A stretch of 64,000 nt of DNA from NCBI RefSeq assembly GCF_917563885.1, contig NZ_CAKJTG010000015.1:37071-101070 (forward strand), given 5' to 3'. The position numbers and the translations under genes were made by a program. A model generated the notes under the pieces. That model made no database searches. It saw nothing but the letters and a program-made list of their open reading frames with translations, and had not been told where the DNA came from. Below are positions 16,520 through 25,375 of this stretch, piece after piece. The first letter of the stretch is position 1; every line of letters begins with the position of its first letter. The stretch comes from Pseudoneobacillus rhizosphaerae (GTDB lineage: Bacteria > Bacillota > Bacilli > Bacillales > Cytobacillaceae).

Positions 16520-16560
16520 TACTTATTGAGACGAACCAATCAACGATTGCAAATAAGTAG
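16520..16560 (+). other. Nested inverted repeats after the anti-sigma gene
   Basis: CTACTTATT (16520-16528) pairs with AATAAGTAG (16552-16560), and inside the loop CAATC-AAC-GATTG (16537-16549) forms a second perfect hairpin. No T-run follows, so a classical terminator is doubtful; a stabilising 3' structure or a protein-binding site is possible. Confidence 0.5.
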
Positions 16561-16622
16561 GTGGAAACACTTTCCCCTTGCCTGAATATACTGGAATGAT
16601 TAAAGATTGCGGGGGGGGAACC

Positions 16623-17192
16623 ATGAAAAAGGCTTGGTCTAACGGTTCTTGTATTAGTGAACAGGAAGTTCATTTAAGTAATGCTATGCGTTTAGCCTGG
16701 GAACAACATGTGTATTGGACAAGAATGATAATCAATAGCATAGCCTTTAATTTACCTGATTTAGACGCTGTGACCGCACGTCTTCTCCGAAACGCTACAG
16801 ATATGAGGAATATACTAGCGCCTTTCTATGGATATATAATTGCTGATACGTTCGGCAAATTAATCAGGGCACATCTGGTCATTGCTGCTGAACTTGTCAC
16901 TGCTGCAAAAGCAGGCAATCAAAAGGCAGTAGCAGACACAGAGAAACGTTGGTACGCAAATGGAGCAGAAATTTCTAAATTCCTAAGTAGAATAAATCCT
17001 TTTATCTCAGAAAAAGAATTCAGAGACATGTTTTTTGAACATCTAGCACTTACTAAACATGAGGCAGTATTAATACTCCAAAAGGATTTTAAAGCTAGTA
17101 TCGATGTATTTGATAAAATTGAGGCGGAAGCCTTAGAAATGGCAGACACAACAACGATTGCAATTGTGAGACAATTCCTTAGAAGGTTATAA
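16623..17192 (+). CDS. Helical hypothetical protein, 189 residues, with internal duplication
   Basis: The protein starts MKKAWSNGSCISEQEVHLS at ATG 16623 behind a G-rich ribosome site; an upstream ATG at 16578 lacks one. It is predicted to be all helical. Two halves resemble each other: RLLRNATDMRNILAPF...LIRAHLVIAAELV (about 59-103) and RWYANGAEISKFLSRINPF...FFEHLALTKHEAV (about 117-161), suggesting a duplicated four-helix unit. Related proteins in spore formers are, I recall, sometimes misnamed acetylglutamate kinase; no kinase motif is present. Function unknown. Confidence 0.7.
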   Translation: MKKAWSNGSCISEQEVHLSNAMRLAWEQHVYWTRMIINSIAFNLPDLDAVTARLLRNATDMRNILAPFYGYIIADTFGKLIRAHLVIAAELVTAAKAGNQKAVADTEKRWYANGAEISKFLSRINPFISEKEFRDMFFEHLALTKHEAVLILQKDFKASIDVFDKIEAEALEMADTTTIAIVRQFLRRL

Positions 17193-17208
17193 ATTTAAAG
17201 ATAAGAAG

Positions 17209-17267
17209 ACAGTGCCTGCTCCCAACAATGTAAATCTTTAACGCATTCGGGTCAGACACTGTTTTTT
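17209..17267 (+). terminator. Long-stem terminator, repeat-like
   Basis: ACAGTGCCTG (17209-17218) pairs with CAGACACTGT (17253-17262), one mismatch, followed by TTTTTT. The ends resemble the dispersed terminator-type repeats of Bacillus that carry a CAGTGCCTG/CAGGCACTG arm. Confidence 0.6.
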
Positions 17268-17355
17268 CAAAGACCATTAATAGCAGTTGTAACGGATTAC
17301 TGCTTTCATAGAAACCTATTTTACCTTCAGGGAGAGTAATGTAAAAGGACTGACC

Positions 17356-17835
17356 CTATTTATGGTACGGTTCACCACGATTTATCCGAAACGCTCGATA
17401 CACTTGTTCAAGTAAAATCAGCTTCATCATTTGATGGGGAAAGGTCATTTTTGAAAAAGACAGCTTCTCATCAGCCCGCTGCAGAACTTCTTTACTTAAT
17501 CCAAGTGATCCACCTATGACAAAAGCGATTTTACTCTTTCCATATGTAGCGAGTTTATCTATTGAATCCGCCAGTTCTTCTGAGGATTTCATCTTTCCAT
17601 CTATCGCTAAGGCAATAACATATGTATCTGGAGAAATTTTCGCAAGAATTTTTTCCCCTTCCTTTTGCTTCACCTGCTCCATTTCTAACTCACTTAATTG
17701 TTCAGGAGCTTTTTCATCAGGTACTTCTACTAATTCGATTTTGGCATATACCGTTAATCGTTTCGTGAATTCGTCTATCCCCAGCTTTAAATACTTTTCC
17801 TTTAACTTGCCAACAGAAACAATTAAAATATTCAC
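17356..17835 (-). CDS. rlmH: 23S rRNA pseudouridine-1915 N3-methyltransferase RlmH
   Basis: 159 residues from GTG 17835, the exact usual length, with the SPOUT methyltransferase end ([54 protein letters not shown] spanning the SAM knot). It methylates pseudouridine 1915 in helix 69 of 23S rRNA. The longer frame from ATG 17850 adds five residues not found in relatives. The 3' end is the site where SCCmec inserts in staphylococci; no insertion is seen here. It follows yyzF and htrC on the same strand, as in B. subtilis relatives. Confidence 0.93.
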   Translation of the reverse strand: MNILIVSVGKLKEKYLKLGIDEFTKRLTVYAKIELVEVPDEKAPEQLSELEMEQVKQKEGEKILAKISPDTYVIALAIDGKMKSSEELADSIDKLATYGKSKIAFVIGGSLGLSKEVLQRADEKLSFSKMTFPHQMMKLILLEQVYRAFRINRGEPYHK

Positions 17836-17932
17836 AATCCACAACCCCATCTATGTTACAAACAGTTTACAAACAACTTATCCACAAAAGTTATACACAT
17901 ATCCACAATTGTTATCCACATCTTGTATGGGA

Positions 17933-18088
17933 TCACCCGTTCCCTACAATATATACGGCTTCCTTTTGACAATATTCACAGGTTGTTGATAACTTATTTT
18001 CCACTTTATTTAACTCTGGGAATGATCCAGATTCATCTACTGCAACATCTAATGCCAGCTCAACATGATCTTCACAACTATAAATCAT
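17933..18088 (-). CDS. yyzF: CxxH/CxxC protein YyzF
   Basis: 51 residues, MIYSCEDHVELALD... with the motif CEDH near the N-terminus and CEYC near the C-terminus, the signature of a small conserved Bacillaceae family likely to bind a metal. GGGAGG lies 7 bases before ATG 18088; the longer frame upstream is not protein-like. It sits between htrC and rlmH, its usual place. Function unknown. Confidence 0.8.
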   Translation of the reverse strand: MIYSCEDHVELALDVAVDESGSFPELNKVENKLSTTCEYCQKEAVYIVGNG

Positions 18089-18168
18089 ATGTTTTCCTCC
18101 CATTCCTTTTAGCTTATTATTCCCTAAAATTATAAAATATTTTATCCACAAATCATATTAACACTCAA

Positions 18169-18203
18169 GAAAAAAACAGGAAAGTAAATCTTTCCTGTTT
18201 TTA
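18169..18203. terminator. Terminator after htrC
   Basis: AAAAACAGGAAAG (18173-18184 region) pairs with CTTTCCTGTTTTT (18190-18202) over a 5-base loop. On the minus strand the hairpin is followed by TTTCTT; it ends htrC. Confidence 0.8.
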
Positions 18204-18240
18204 AGTTGGTTATGCTATTTATTTTTCAGATGTGGATAAC

Positions 18241-18264
18241 TGCTGCGCGCTTCCGCCTTTTGCA
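18241..18264 (-). repeat. Remnant end of the GCGCTTCCGC repeat family
   Basis: On the minus strand AAAAGGCGGAAGCGC begins 4 bases after the htrC stop codon. This matches the end shared by the larger elements at 39943-40098 and 60777-60932, which also abut stop codons. Confidence 0.55.
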
Positions 18265-19488
18265 TTACATTGTTTCTCCACCTAATTTTAATGTAGCTTG
18301 TTTTAGTTTTCCATCTCGGTAGAATTTGATTTGCATTTGATCTCCAATTTGCTTTTTATTATAAAGATGTTTTCGCAGGTCGATTACATTTCTTATCTCA
18401 ACACCGTCCATATCAACGATTACATCAAGTTCTTGTAAACCAGCCTGGGCAGCTGGTGAATTCGGTTCAACATTACGAATAGCTACTCCAAAGTTCACAT
18501 TTCTTGGAAGCTTTAAAGCTTCTTGTTGGTAGTAAGAAGGTATTTCCTCCACTGATTTTAGCTCAACACCCATATATGGTCTACGTACTTCACCAAACTT
18601 CTCTAAATCCTCAATAATCGGTCGTGCATAGTCAACAGGAATAGCCAAACCAATCCCTTCAACCTCTTGTTGGGCAATCTTCATCGAGTTAATTCCAATT
18701 AGCTGACCATCAAGATTAACGAGGGCACCACCGCTATTACCCGGATTTATAGCAGCATCAGTTTGAATTACATCTGCTTGCCAGTCTTCAATTCCATCCT
18801 GGTTTATATCGACTGGAATTGTCCGCTCAACCCCTGAGATAATACCTTGCGTTACAGAGCCTGAAAAGGTAGGACCTAATGGATTTCCTATCGCAATGGC
18901 GGGTTCTCCACGTTTCAAAATTTCAGAGCTGCCAAATTCTATAATTTTTTTAACATCCTTAGCTGGAATTTCTAGAACAGCTAAATCCGTCCAAATGTCA
19001 CTCCCAAGTAATCTAGCAGGTAACTTTGTTCCATCATCAAGGGAAACTTCAAGCTCATTTGCCCCCTCGATAACATGGTGGTTGGTCACTACATAAGCTT
19101 TACCGTCAGCTTTTTTATAAATAACCCCAGACCCTGTTCCTGCTGCAACAGATTCATCATCTGACCAAAAGCTAGATGTTTGAATATTAGTGATACCTAC
19201 TACTGCATCTCCCGCTTTATCAACCGCTTTTATTATTTGAGTATTAATATCTACATTAATACTTTTAGCAGCTGTTACTTGCCCTTCATGTGCTTTTTCA
19301 TCTGTTTCTTGTAGATAATTATTAGGCTCAACCTTATAAGGTAACACATCAAAGTTGGCTAATGTAGGTATCGCGATAATGACTAAGATGGCACCTAATA
19401 TCGCCCCGACAAGGCTTGCGATGAAAAAGCCACTTCGATTACCCTTTTGCCGATAACGCCCTTCATAATCCTGATCGTAATAACCCAA
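18265..19488 (-). CDS. htrC: HtrA-like membrane serine protease HtrC (YycK/YyxA)
   Basis: 407 residues: a short cytoplasmic N-terminus, one transmembrane helix at about 21-43, a trypsin-like S1C protease domain with His (VTNHHVIEG), Asp (WTDLAVLEI) and Ser (NPGNSGGAL), and a C-terminal PDZ domain (about 300-395). It degrades misfolded proteins outside the membrane. It is the usual last gene of the wal region; here a terminator after walJ and about 250 intergenic bases suggest its own promoter. Confidence 0.92.
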   Translation of the reverse strand: MGYYDQDYEGRYRQKGNRSGFFIASLVGAILGAILVIIAIPTLANFDVLPYKVEPNNYLQETDEKAHEGQVTAAKSINVDINTQIIKAVDKAGDAVVGITNIQTSSFWSDDESVAAGTGSGVIYKKADGKAYVVTNHHVIEGANELEVSLDDGTKLPARLLGSDIWTDLAVLEIPAKDVKKIIEFGSSEILKRGEPAIAIGNPLGPTFSGSVTQGIISGVERTIPVDINQDGIEDWQADVIQTDAAINPGNSGGALVNLDGQLIGINSMKIAQQEVEGIGLAIPVDYARPIIEDLEKFGEVRRPYMGVELKSVEEIPSYYQQEALKLPRNVNFGVAIRNVEPNSPAAQAGLQELDVIVDMDGVEIRNVIDLRKHLYNKKQIGDQMQIKFYRDGKLKQATLKLGGETM

Positions 19489-19701
19489 TTGACACCAATC
19501 CTTTCTAAACTTCGCACTTCGCTTGCGATTATTTTGCCTTCATACCCATAATTATACTCTAACTAATCGGAATTTCTAAAAAAATGCACTGTAAACAGCT
19601 GACTTTTTTGCGCCATAATTTGTTTTAAAGATGGTTAAAATTAGTTCGGAATGGTATTAAAGTATCTCTATTTTTCACTTGTTCTGTCCGATAAAATCCA
19701 T

Positions 19702-19733
19702 AAAAAAGAAGAACAGATTATTTCTGCTCTTCT
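19702..19733 (-). terminator. Terminator of the walRKHIJ operon
   Basis: GAAGAACAGA (19708-19717) pairs with TCTGCTCTTC (19723-19732), one mismatch. On the minus strand it is followed by TTTTTT. Confidence 0.8.
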
Positions 19734-19744
19734 CAATCATTCTC

Positions 19745-20539
19745 TTATACAGCTACCAACTTAGTAGGTGTTTTCGGATCCGTATCGTAAAGCTGGAAGG
19801 AGTCACCTACTAAAATGCCTGTGCTTTCAAGCGTTTGCGAAACAGACATTCTTGCCAGTTCCTTCATGTTATTATCTAAGCTTAAATGCGCTAAGTAAAT
19901 ACTTTTTGTATTATCACCAATTACTTCACTCATAGCTAGAGCGGCATCTTCATTCGACACATGTCCGACATCGCTTAGAATTCTCCGTTTAATACTCCAC
20001 GGATAACGACCCATTCTTAACATTTGAACATCATGATTACTTTCAAATACATAAGCATTTGCATTCTCAATGATTTTCTTCATCCGATCACTAACATAGC
20101 CTGTATCAGTAATTAAGACAATCTTCTGCCCACTATGATGAAAGACGTAGAACATTGGTTCAACGGCATCATGTGATACTCCAAAAGATTGTACGTCCAC
20201 GGAACCAAAAGATTTTACTGTTTCCATTGGAAATGTGAATTTCTGATCTATGGCAACCTCACCAATTAATGGATCCATTGCCTTCCACGTTCTTTCATTC
20301 GCATAAACTGGTATTCGATACTTTCGGGCTAATACTCCAATCCCTTTAATATGGTCACTATGCTCATGGGTTACAAAAATAGCAGATAAGTCATCAATTT
20401 TCCGATCAATTTGACTAAAGAGACCTTCCATTTGCTTCCCACTTAAACCGGCATCTATTAAAAATGATTGTCCTTCTGCTTCCACATAAATGGCATTCCC
20501 CGTGCTTCCACTTGCAAGAACACTCAACTTTAAAGACAT
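19745..20539 (-). CDS. walJ: Metallo-beta-lactamase-fold exonuclease WalJ (YycJ)
   Basis: 264 residues from ATG 20539 ([20 protein letters not shown]). The metal-binding motif [10 protein letters not shown], later His in GVSHDAV, Asp in [10 protein letters not shown] and a late His in LAHLS form the two-metal site of this fold. B. subtilis YycJ has 5'-3' DNA exonuclease activity. It follows walI, whose TGA directly precedes an alternative GTG at 20548; relatives start MSL, favouring the ATG. Last gene of the wal operon. Confidence 0.9.
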   Translation of the reverse strand: MSLKLSVLASGSTGNAIYVEAEGQSFLIDAGLSGKQMEGLFSQIDRKIDDLSAIFVTHEHSDHIKGIGVLARKYRIPVYANERTWKAMDPLIGEVAIDQKFTFPMETVKSFGSVDVQSFGVSHDAVEPMFYVFHHSGQKIVLITDTGYVSDRMKKIIENANAYVFESNHDVQMLRMGRYPWSIKRRILSDVGHVSNEDAALAMSEVIGDNTKSIYLAHLSLDNNMKELARMSVSQTLESTGILVGDSFQLYDTDPKTPTKLVAV

Positions 20540-20548
20540 GTTTCTCAC

Positions 20549-21343
20549 TCACTCCACGTTATTATTTTCTTCGTTGCTTAATTGAATAATTTGCCCTTCA
20601 AAAGCGTTGACATATAAGTGTTCTTTATCTTCTACAACTAAATGCCAAGTAGGGGTTAGTACTTGTGAGGCGGCCAACTGAACTAAAGTAGAATAACCTA
20701 ACTCAACTTTAGTTATTTTACTTTTTGGCTTTAATACGCCTTTTTGATAAACCGTTTCAATTGCCTTAATAGCAGGGAGAACTTCTTCTTTCTCTGTTAA
20801 ATTCTCAATTCCATCTAAAAGGGTTTGTTTATAGGAGATAATTTGAAAGTTTTCATTTAAATATAATGTGACCTTCCCATTCATATTTTCATAGAACATC
20901 TTATTATCAAACTTTTGATAGAAGGTTATTGTTTTTAATTGCTCATCCAATTCCCAAAAACCATATTGGTCCCCTAAATAAACATAGGAATTAAGGAAAC
21001 TTTGTGCCTCAAGAGGATCAAAAGTAGTACTTAATGGAACTGGATTTGATAATACACTTTGTATTAATGTTCCATCTACAATAGAAACCATTTGTTCCTT
21101 TAATAATTTTAATTCATCTTTATTAAATTCTTTCGGCTTTGCACTTAAATACTTATCCTTGACCAATTCCCTTGGTAATTCATCAAAGTCTATTTCATCT
21201 GTCTTTAGCTTGTCCTCGATAGAGACCTCTGAGAGAAACTTATACTTATTGGCGTCGCGAATTAGCATGAATTGATACATTAAATAAATATCTAGGATGA
21301 GGAAGCAGATAATGAAGATTGTTTTAATCTTACTCCAATCCAT
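20549..21343 (-). CDS. walI: WalK-regulating membrane protein WalI (YycI)
   Basis: 264 residues with one N-terminal transmembrane helix (about 8-26, IKTIFIICFLILDIYLMYQF) and an extracytoplasmic domain of the YycH/YycI fold. In B. subtilis it forms a membrane complex with WalH and WalK and restrains the kinase. Its start overlaps the end of walH by 14 bases, so the two are translated together. Confidence 0.9.
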   Translation of the reverse strand: MDWSKIKTIFIICFLILDIYLMYQFMLIRDANKYKFLSEVSIEDKLKTDEIDFDELPRELVKDKYLSAKPKEFNKDELKLLKEQMVSIVDGTLIQSVLSNPVPLSTTFDPLEAQSFLNSYVYLGDQYGFWELDEQLKTITFYQKFDNKMFYENMNGKVTLYLNENFQIISYKQTLLDGIENLTEKEEVLPAIKAIETVYQKGVLKPKSKITKVELGYSTLVQLAASQVLTPTWHLVVEDKEHLYVNAFEGQIIQLSNEENNNVE

Positions 21344-22658
21344 TACGTCCCCCCCCTAAATAATCGAGTCGAACTTGTCCCCACAATCCATTATATCTAT
21401 AAAACCATGCTGGCTCCAAGACAATGAGTCTGGGTTCTTTGGGGTCTTTTCCCATTTTATACCCCAAGGATAAATCCTCTAACAGTTCCAATTGAAAGTC
21501 TTTTTGTTTTTCTAAAAAATCAACAATCTGCCATCCAGAAGGAGTTGAAAGTTCTACCATTTCTGTTCGTAATGGCAAATCAAGGGCGAAGTTTGGTCGT
21601 AAATATTTTGTAATTTCACTACGGCCTAAAACTTCAATGATTTCAGACATCCCATTCTCATTAAAAACTGGATACCCATCCGTTGTATATAAACGGAAGG
21701 TTAGTTGTTGATTCCATTCATCAATCTGGGCAAACCGATATGGGTCAGTCCAACCTCCGTGTTCATTAATGAAGTCGATTCCCCTCTGGAGAATTTCAAC
21801 GGAATTTCCGACGAATTCACTTTCTTCCATTGGATTCACATAAAATAGTAAATTTTTATTATAAAAAATATTCATCTTACTAGAACCGTCTGTATATTCT
21901 TCTCCTTCGTCAATAGGGGATTTTTGCACAAAGGTTGGATCACTAAATAAAGCATCTTTAAATTTTTCTGATTCGAGATAATCTGGGTAATATTTATACA
22001 TTACCATCGATGTCTCTGCCTCAGGAAGGAAAAGAATTCTATCCTTTCTCGGTTCATAAGAGAAATAACGGGGGTATTTGTAAGATCCTTTATAAAAATT
22101 TCGATTAAAGGTATTTAAATCTGTACCACTTACATGACTACTATAAATCTCTTTTTTATCATATGAAACAAAATAAATCGATCCTGTCTCCTTTTGGAGA
22201 TTTTCCATATTAATAACTATTCGGTCAAAATGAAACTTAGGTACGGATTTATCCTCAAAACTTAAAACATTTTTATACAATTCTAGTGGTACTTCCTCGG
22301 GAAATAATATTTCGACATTCCCATTACCATGTACGAGACTTTTGAAATTTTCAACCTTGTTTGTATAATTTTTGACATCATAAATATTCCACTGACTCAT
22401 TTCATGGATGACTTTATCTAATTCACTAGTAGTTTCTGTTCCATAATGTGTATCTTGATAGTGAAAAATCATTTGGTCCGGCTTTATAATCGATTTAATT
22501 TCTCTTTTTTCACCAATTGAAACCTCTTGAACATATTTAGCATTTTCCATTGTTTCGTAATTAGGCTGATAGGTCCAAAGATTCCACGTTAAAAATGCAC
22601 TACCAAATACAAGAAGTGTTAAGATTACTGACTTAATGTTTTCGTATGTCATGACCAA
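21330..22658 (-). CDS. walH: WalK-regulating membrane protein WalH (YycH)
   Basis: 442 residues: one N-terminal transmembrane segment (about 8-26) followed by a large extracytoplasmic region built of YycH domains. In Bacillus it acts with WalI to hold WalK activity down through their membrane helices. It overlaps both walK (10 bases) and walI (14 bases). The length is close to that of the family. Confidence 0.9.
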   Translation of the reverse strand: MVMTYENIKSVILTLLVFGSAFLTWNLWTYQPNYETMENAKYVQEVSIGEKREIKSIIKPDQMIFHYQDTHYGTETTSELDKVIHEMSQWNIYDVKNYTNKVENFKSLVHGNGNVEILFPEEVPLELYKNVLSFEDKSVPKFHFDRIVINMENLQKETGSIYFVSYDKKEIYSSHVSGTDLNTFNRNFYKGSYKYPRYFSYEPRKDRILFLPEAETSMVMYKYYPDYLESEKFKDALFSDPTFVQKSPIDEGEEYTDGSSKMNIFYNKNLLFYVNPMEESEFVGNSVEILQRGIDFINEHGGWTDPYRFAQIDEWNQQLTFRLYTTDGYPVFNENGMSEIIEVLGRSEITKYLRPNFALDLPLRTEMVELSTPSGWQIVDFLEKQKDFQLELLEDLSLGYKMGKDPKEPRLIVLEPAWFYRYNGLWGQVRLDYLGGGRNGLE

Positions 22659-24475
22659 TCATCCTCTTCCGAACGCTCGTAAGGAAGACTGAAGGAGATA
22701 ACTGTTCCTTTACCTTCTTCACTAGTAGCCCAAATACCACCGCCATGAGCATTCACCATTTCCTTCGCGATGGCAAGCCCTAAACCAGTTCCACCAAGCT
22801 TCCTCGTTCTTGCTTTATCCACACGGAAAAAACGTTCAAAAATATTATCTATATTTTCGCTTGGAATTCCCACACCTTCATCTGCAATACTAACAATAAT
22901 AAAATTAAATTCCTCTTCCACACTAAAGGTTACTTGCCCACCTTCTGGAGAGTACTTCAATGCATTTGAAATAATATTATCTAATACTTGAGTCATTTTA
23001 TCTACATCAATATCAACAAATATAGGATATTCAGGTAGTTTCCTGTTAAAGCTAACATTTTGATTTTTTGTTAATTCGAAACGATCAATAATTCTGTGGA
23101 AATACGGTATGAAATTGATCCATTCCTTAGATAACAGATAATCCCTACTATCGAGTTTGGATAGTTGTAGTAAATCTGTCACAAGACGAATCATTCGTTC
23201 TGTTTCCGTTTGAGTTACCTCTAGGAATTTTGGAGCAATTTCCTCGTCCTTCCAAGCTCCTTCAGCCAATGCTTCTAAATAACTTCTCATTGTTGTTAAA
23301 GGCGTCCTTAATTCATGAGAAACATTTGCTACGAATTCACGTCTTTCCATATCAATCTTTTCTTGCTCGGTAATATCATGTAAAACGGTAATTAATCCAT
23401 TTACAAATCCCGTCTCCTTTTGAATGACAGAAAAATTTGCTCGGAGAATATAATGTTTACTTTTTGTACTGTAATCTAATATCACTGAATCCTGTTCTTC
23501 TAACAAATCCTCAAACGTATAATTTTCTTCAAGACCAAGTAATGTAACAATCGATTGAGACAGCACTGTTTCACGTGAAACATTTAAGAGTTTTGCAGCT
23601 GGTTCGTTGATTAAGATGACTCGTCCTTTTCGATCTGTTGCAATAACACCATCTGTCATATACGAGAGAACAGAGGATAGCTTTCTTCTTTCGCCCTCCG
23701 TGGTAGCTTGTGCTTCCTGAAGTTTTTTCGTTAAGTTATTAAAGGTTATTGCCAATTGGCCAATTTCATCATATCCATAAACCTTTACTTTCCTTGAAAA
23801 ATTACCTTTTGTCATCGCAAGTGCCTGTTTCTTCATATCAGCAATAGGTCTAGTAATCGTTTGAGCTAACAAAACGCCAAGTATGGCAGTAATTGCTAAG
23901 GCAATTGCTGTACCAGAAGCCAAAATATTATTAATGGTTTTCATTTGACCAAAGATATGTTCAATCTTTGCTACTAAATAAATCGAACCAATGACTTCTC
24001 GATTGGATTCAATTGGCCTTGCCAATACCCAAGTGCGATGCCCCCATTGCTTGTCAATTAGAATTTCACTTTCTTCTTCCTCAAGAACAATAGACCTTTT
24101 CACTTTTAGTTCGGTAGTTCTTTGTCCCACAATTCCTTGATTATCCGCTTCAGAGGTACCAATAATCTTTAAGGTTCTCGCATCAATCACACGAATTTCT
24201 GTAATATCAACTGCATCATAATCTCTTAAAATATTTCTAATCGCTTCTTCCATCGTTACATCATCTTTGTCCCGTTCCTTTACCATTTCTTCCTCTATAT
24301 CATAAGCAAGAAGGTTCACTCTTTCTTTAAAAGATTGAATGGTATTGGTCAACAATGTTTCCTCTAATTGCCTCACAAAATAAACACCAATAATCTGCAT
24401 AGCAATGAGGATAAGTAAAACATAAATTAACACAAATTTTAAATGGATAGACCGAAAAAAACCAACCTTTTTCAT
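22649..24475 (-). CDS. walK: Cell-wall sensor histidine kinase WalK (YycG)
   Basis: 608 residues: TM1 at about 12-33, an extracytoplasmic sensor at about 34-182, TM2 at about 183-206, HAMP at about 205-257, PAS at about 262-370, HisKA with SHELRTP (His387), and an ATPase domain with N, G1 and G2 boxes (ADEGVGIPSENIDNIFERF; GGTGLGLAIAKEMV). It senses wall state, probably through lipid II or cleavage products, and phosphorylates WalR. Eight bases separate it from walR. The gene contains a perfect parS site. Confidence 0.96.
   Translation of the reverse strand: MKKVGFFRSIHLKFVLIYVLLILIAMQIIGVYFVRQLEETLLTNTIQSFKERVNLLAYDIEEEMVKERDKDDVTMEEAIRNILRDYDAVDITEIRVIDARTLKIIGTSEADNQGIVGQRTTELKVKRSIVLEEEESEILIDKQWGHRTWVLARPIESNREVIGSIYLVAKIEHIFGQMKTINNILASGTAIALAITAILGVLLAQTITRPIADMKKQALAMTKGNFSRKVKVYGYDEIGQLAITFNNLTKKLQEAQATTEGERRKLSSVLSYMTDGVIATDRKGRVILINEPAAKLLNVSRETVLSQSIVTLLGLEENYTFEDLLEEQDSVILDYSTKSKHYILRANFSVIQKETGFVNGLITVLHDITEQEKIDMERREFVANVSHELRTPLTTMRSYLEALAEGAWKDEEIAPKFLEVTQTETERMIRLVTDLLQLSKLDSRDYLLSKEWINFIPYFHRIIDRFELTKNQNVSFNRKLPEYPIFVDIDVDKMTQVLDNIISNALKYSPEGGQVTFSVEEEFNFIIVSIADEGVGIPSENIDNIFERFFRVDKARTRKLGGTGLGLAIAKEMVNAHGGGIWATSEEGKGTVISFSLPYERSEEDDWS
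23567..23582. promoter_or_regulatory. parS site inside walK
   Basis: TGTTTCACGTGAAACA, the perfect 16-bp palindromic parS consensus recognised by Spo0J/ParB. Confidence 0.95.
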
Positions 24476-24483
24476 GTTTCTTG

Positions 24484-25191
24484 TTACTCCTGTTCAGGAT
24501 TTCTAAGGTAGTAACCGACTCCTCTTCTGGTTACAATCCAAGTCGGATGACTAGGGCTATCTTCAATCTTTTCACGTAATCTTCGAACGGTTACATCTAC
24601 CGTTCGAACATCTCCATAGTAGTCATAACCCCAGACTGTCTGAAGTAAATGTTCTCTTGTCATAACTTGACCAATATGCTTAGCCAAATAATGGAGGAGC
24701 TCAAATTCACGATGTGTTAGTTCAATGGTTTCTCCTCTTTTTGACACAGCATACGCATCTGGATGAATGACTAATGAGCCAACAGCAATTTCATTTGATT
24801 CTTGTTCCATGTCCATTATGTTAATTACATGTTGATGTCGGCGTAAATTGGCTTTAACACGAGCAATTAATTCCCGTGTACTAAAAGGTTTTGTGACGTA
24901 ATCATCTGCCCCTAATTCTAAACCTAACACCTTATCGATTTCTGAATCCTTGGCCGTTAACATAATAATGGGAATTTCGTATTTCTTACGAACTTCGCGG
25001 CAAACCTCCATACCATCTCGTTGCGGTAGCATAATATCAAGAAGAATTAGGTCAGGTTGGAATTCTTCCACCTTTCTTAACGCTTCATTTCCGTCATGTG
25101 CACAAACAACCTCATAGCCTTCCTTTTTTAAATTAAATTGTAATATATCAGCAATCGGCTTTTCATCATCTACAACTAGAATTTTTTTCAT
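24484..25191 (-). CDS. walR: Essential cell-wall response regulator WalR (YycF)
   Basis: 235 residues from ATG 25191 ([20 protein letters not shown]). The receiver domain has Asp52 as phosphoacceptor (LILLDIMLP) and the C-terminal domain is an OmpR-type winged helix ending [14 protein letters not shown]. WalR controls autolysin and wall genes by binding TGTWAH-N5-TGTWAH repeats. An upstream ATG at 25200 sits inside the AGGGTGA ribosome site. First gene of walRKHIJ. Confidence 0.96.
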   Translation of the reverse strand: MKKILVVDDEKPIADILQFNLKKEGYEVVCAHDGNEALRKVEEFQPDLILLDIMLPQRDGMEVCREVRKKYEIPIIMLTAKDSEIDKVLGLELGADDYVTKPFSTRELIARVKANLRRHQHVINIMDMEQESNEIAVGSLVIHPDAYAVSKRGETIELTHREFELLHYLAKHIGQVMTREHLLQTVWGYDYYGDVRTVDVTVRRLREKIEDSPSHPTWIVTRRGVGYYLRNPEQE

Positions 25192-25331
25192 CGTATACAT
25201 TCACCCTTTTCAATAGGTTTCTTATCATTACTTTATCATTTCTCTACTTTGAATTCATCTTTTACCATAAAATAAAGAACAATGTGCGTAAACAAAGATT
25301 TAATAGCATAAAGGATATACTTTACTTTTAA

Positions 25332-25365
25332 ATAAAAAAAGTCTCTAGATAAACTTCTAGAGACT
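25332..25365 (-). terminator. Terminator of the M23 peptidase gene
   Basis: AGTCTCTAG (25340-25348) pairs perfectly with CTAGAGACT (25357-25365); a run of seven T follows on the minus strand. Confidence 0.9.
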
Positions 25366-25375
25366 GTAGTTTCTA

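Larger units (their letters stand above)
17878..18239. promoter_or_regulatory. Cluster of DnaA boxes around yyzF
   Basis: Perfect TTATNCACA boxes at 17878-17886, 17891-17899, 17912-17920 and 18142-18150, a reverse TGTGGATAA at 18231-18239, and a one-mismatch box at 17899-17907. Four lie within 43 bases between rlmH and yyzF. This density is far above chance and resembles the DnaA-box clusters of Bacillus outside oriC. Confidence 0.75.
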
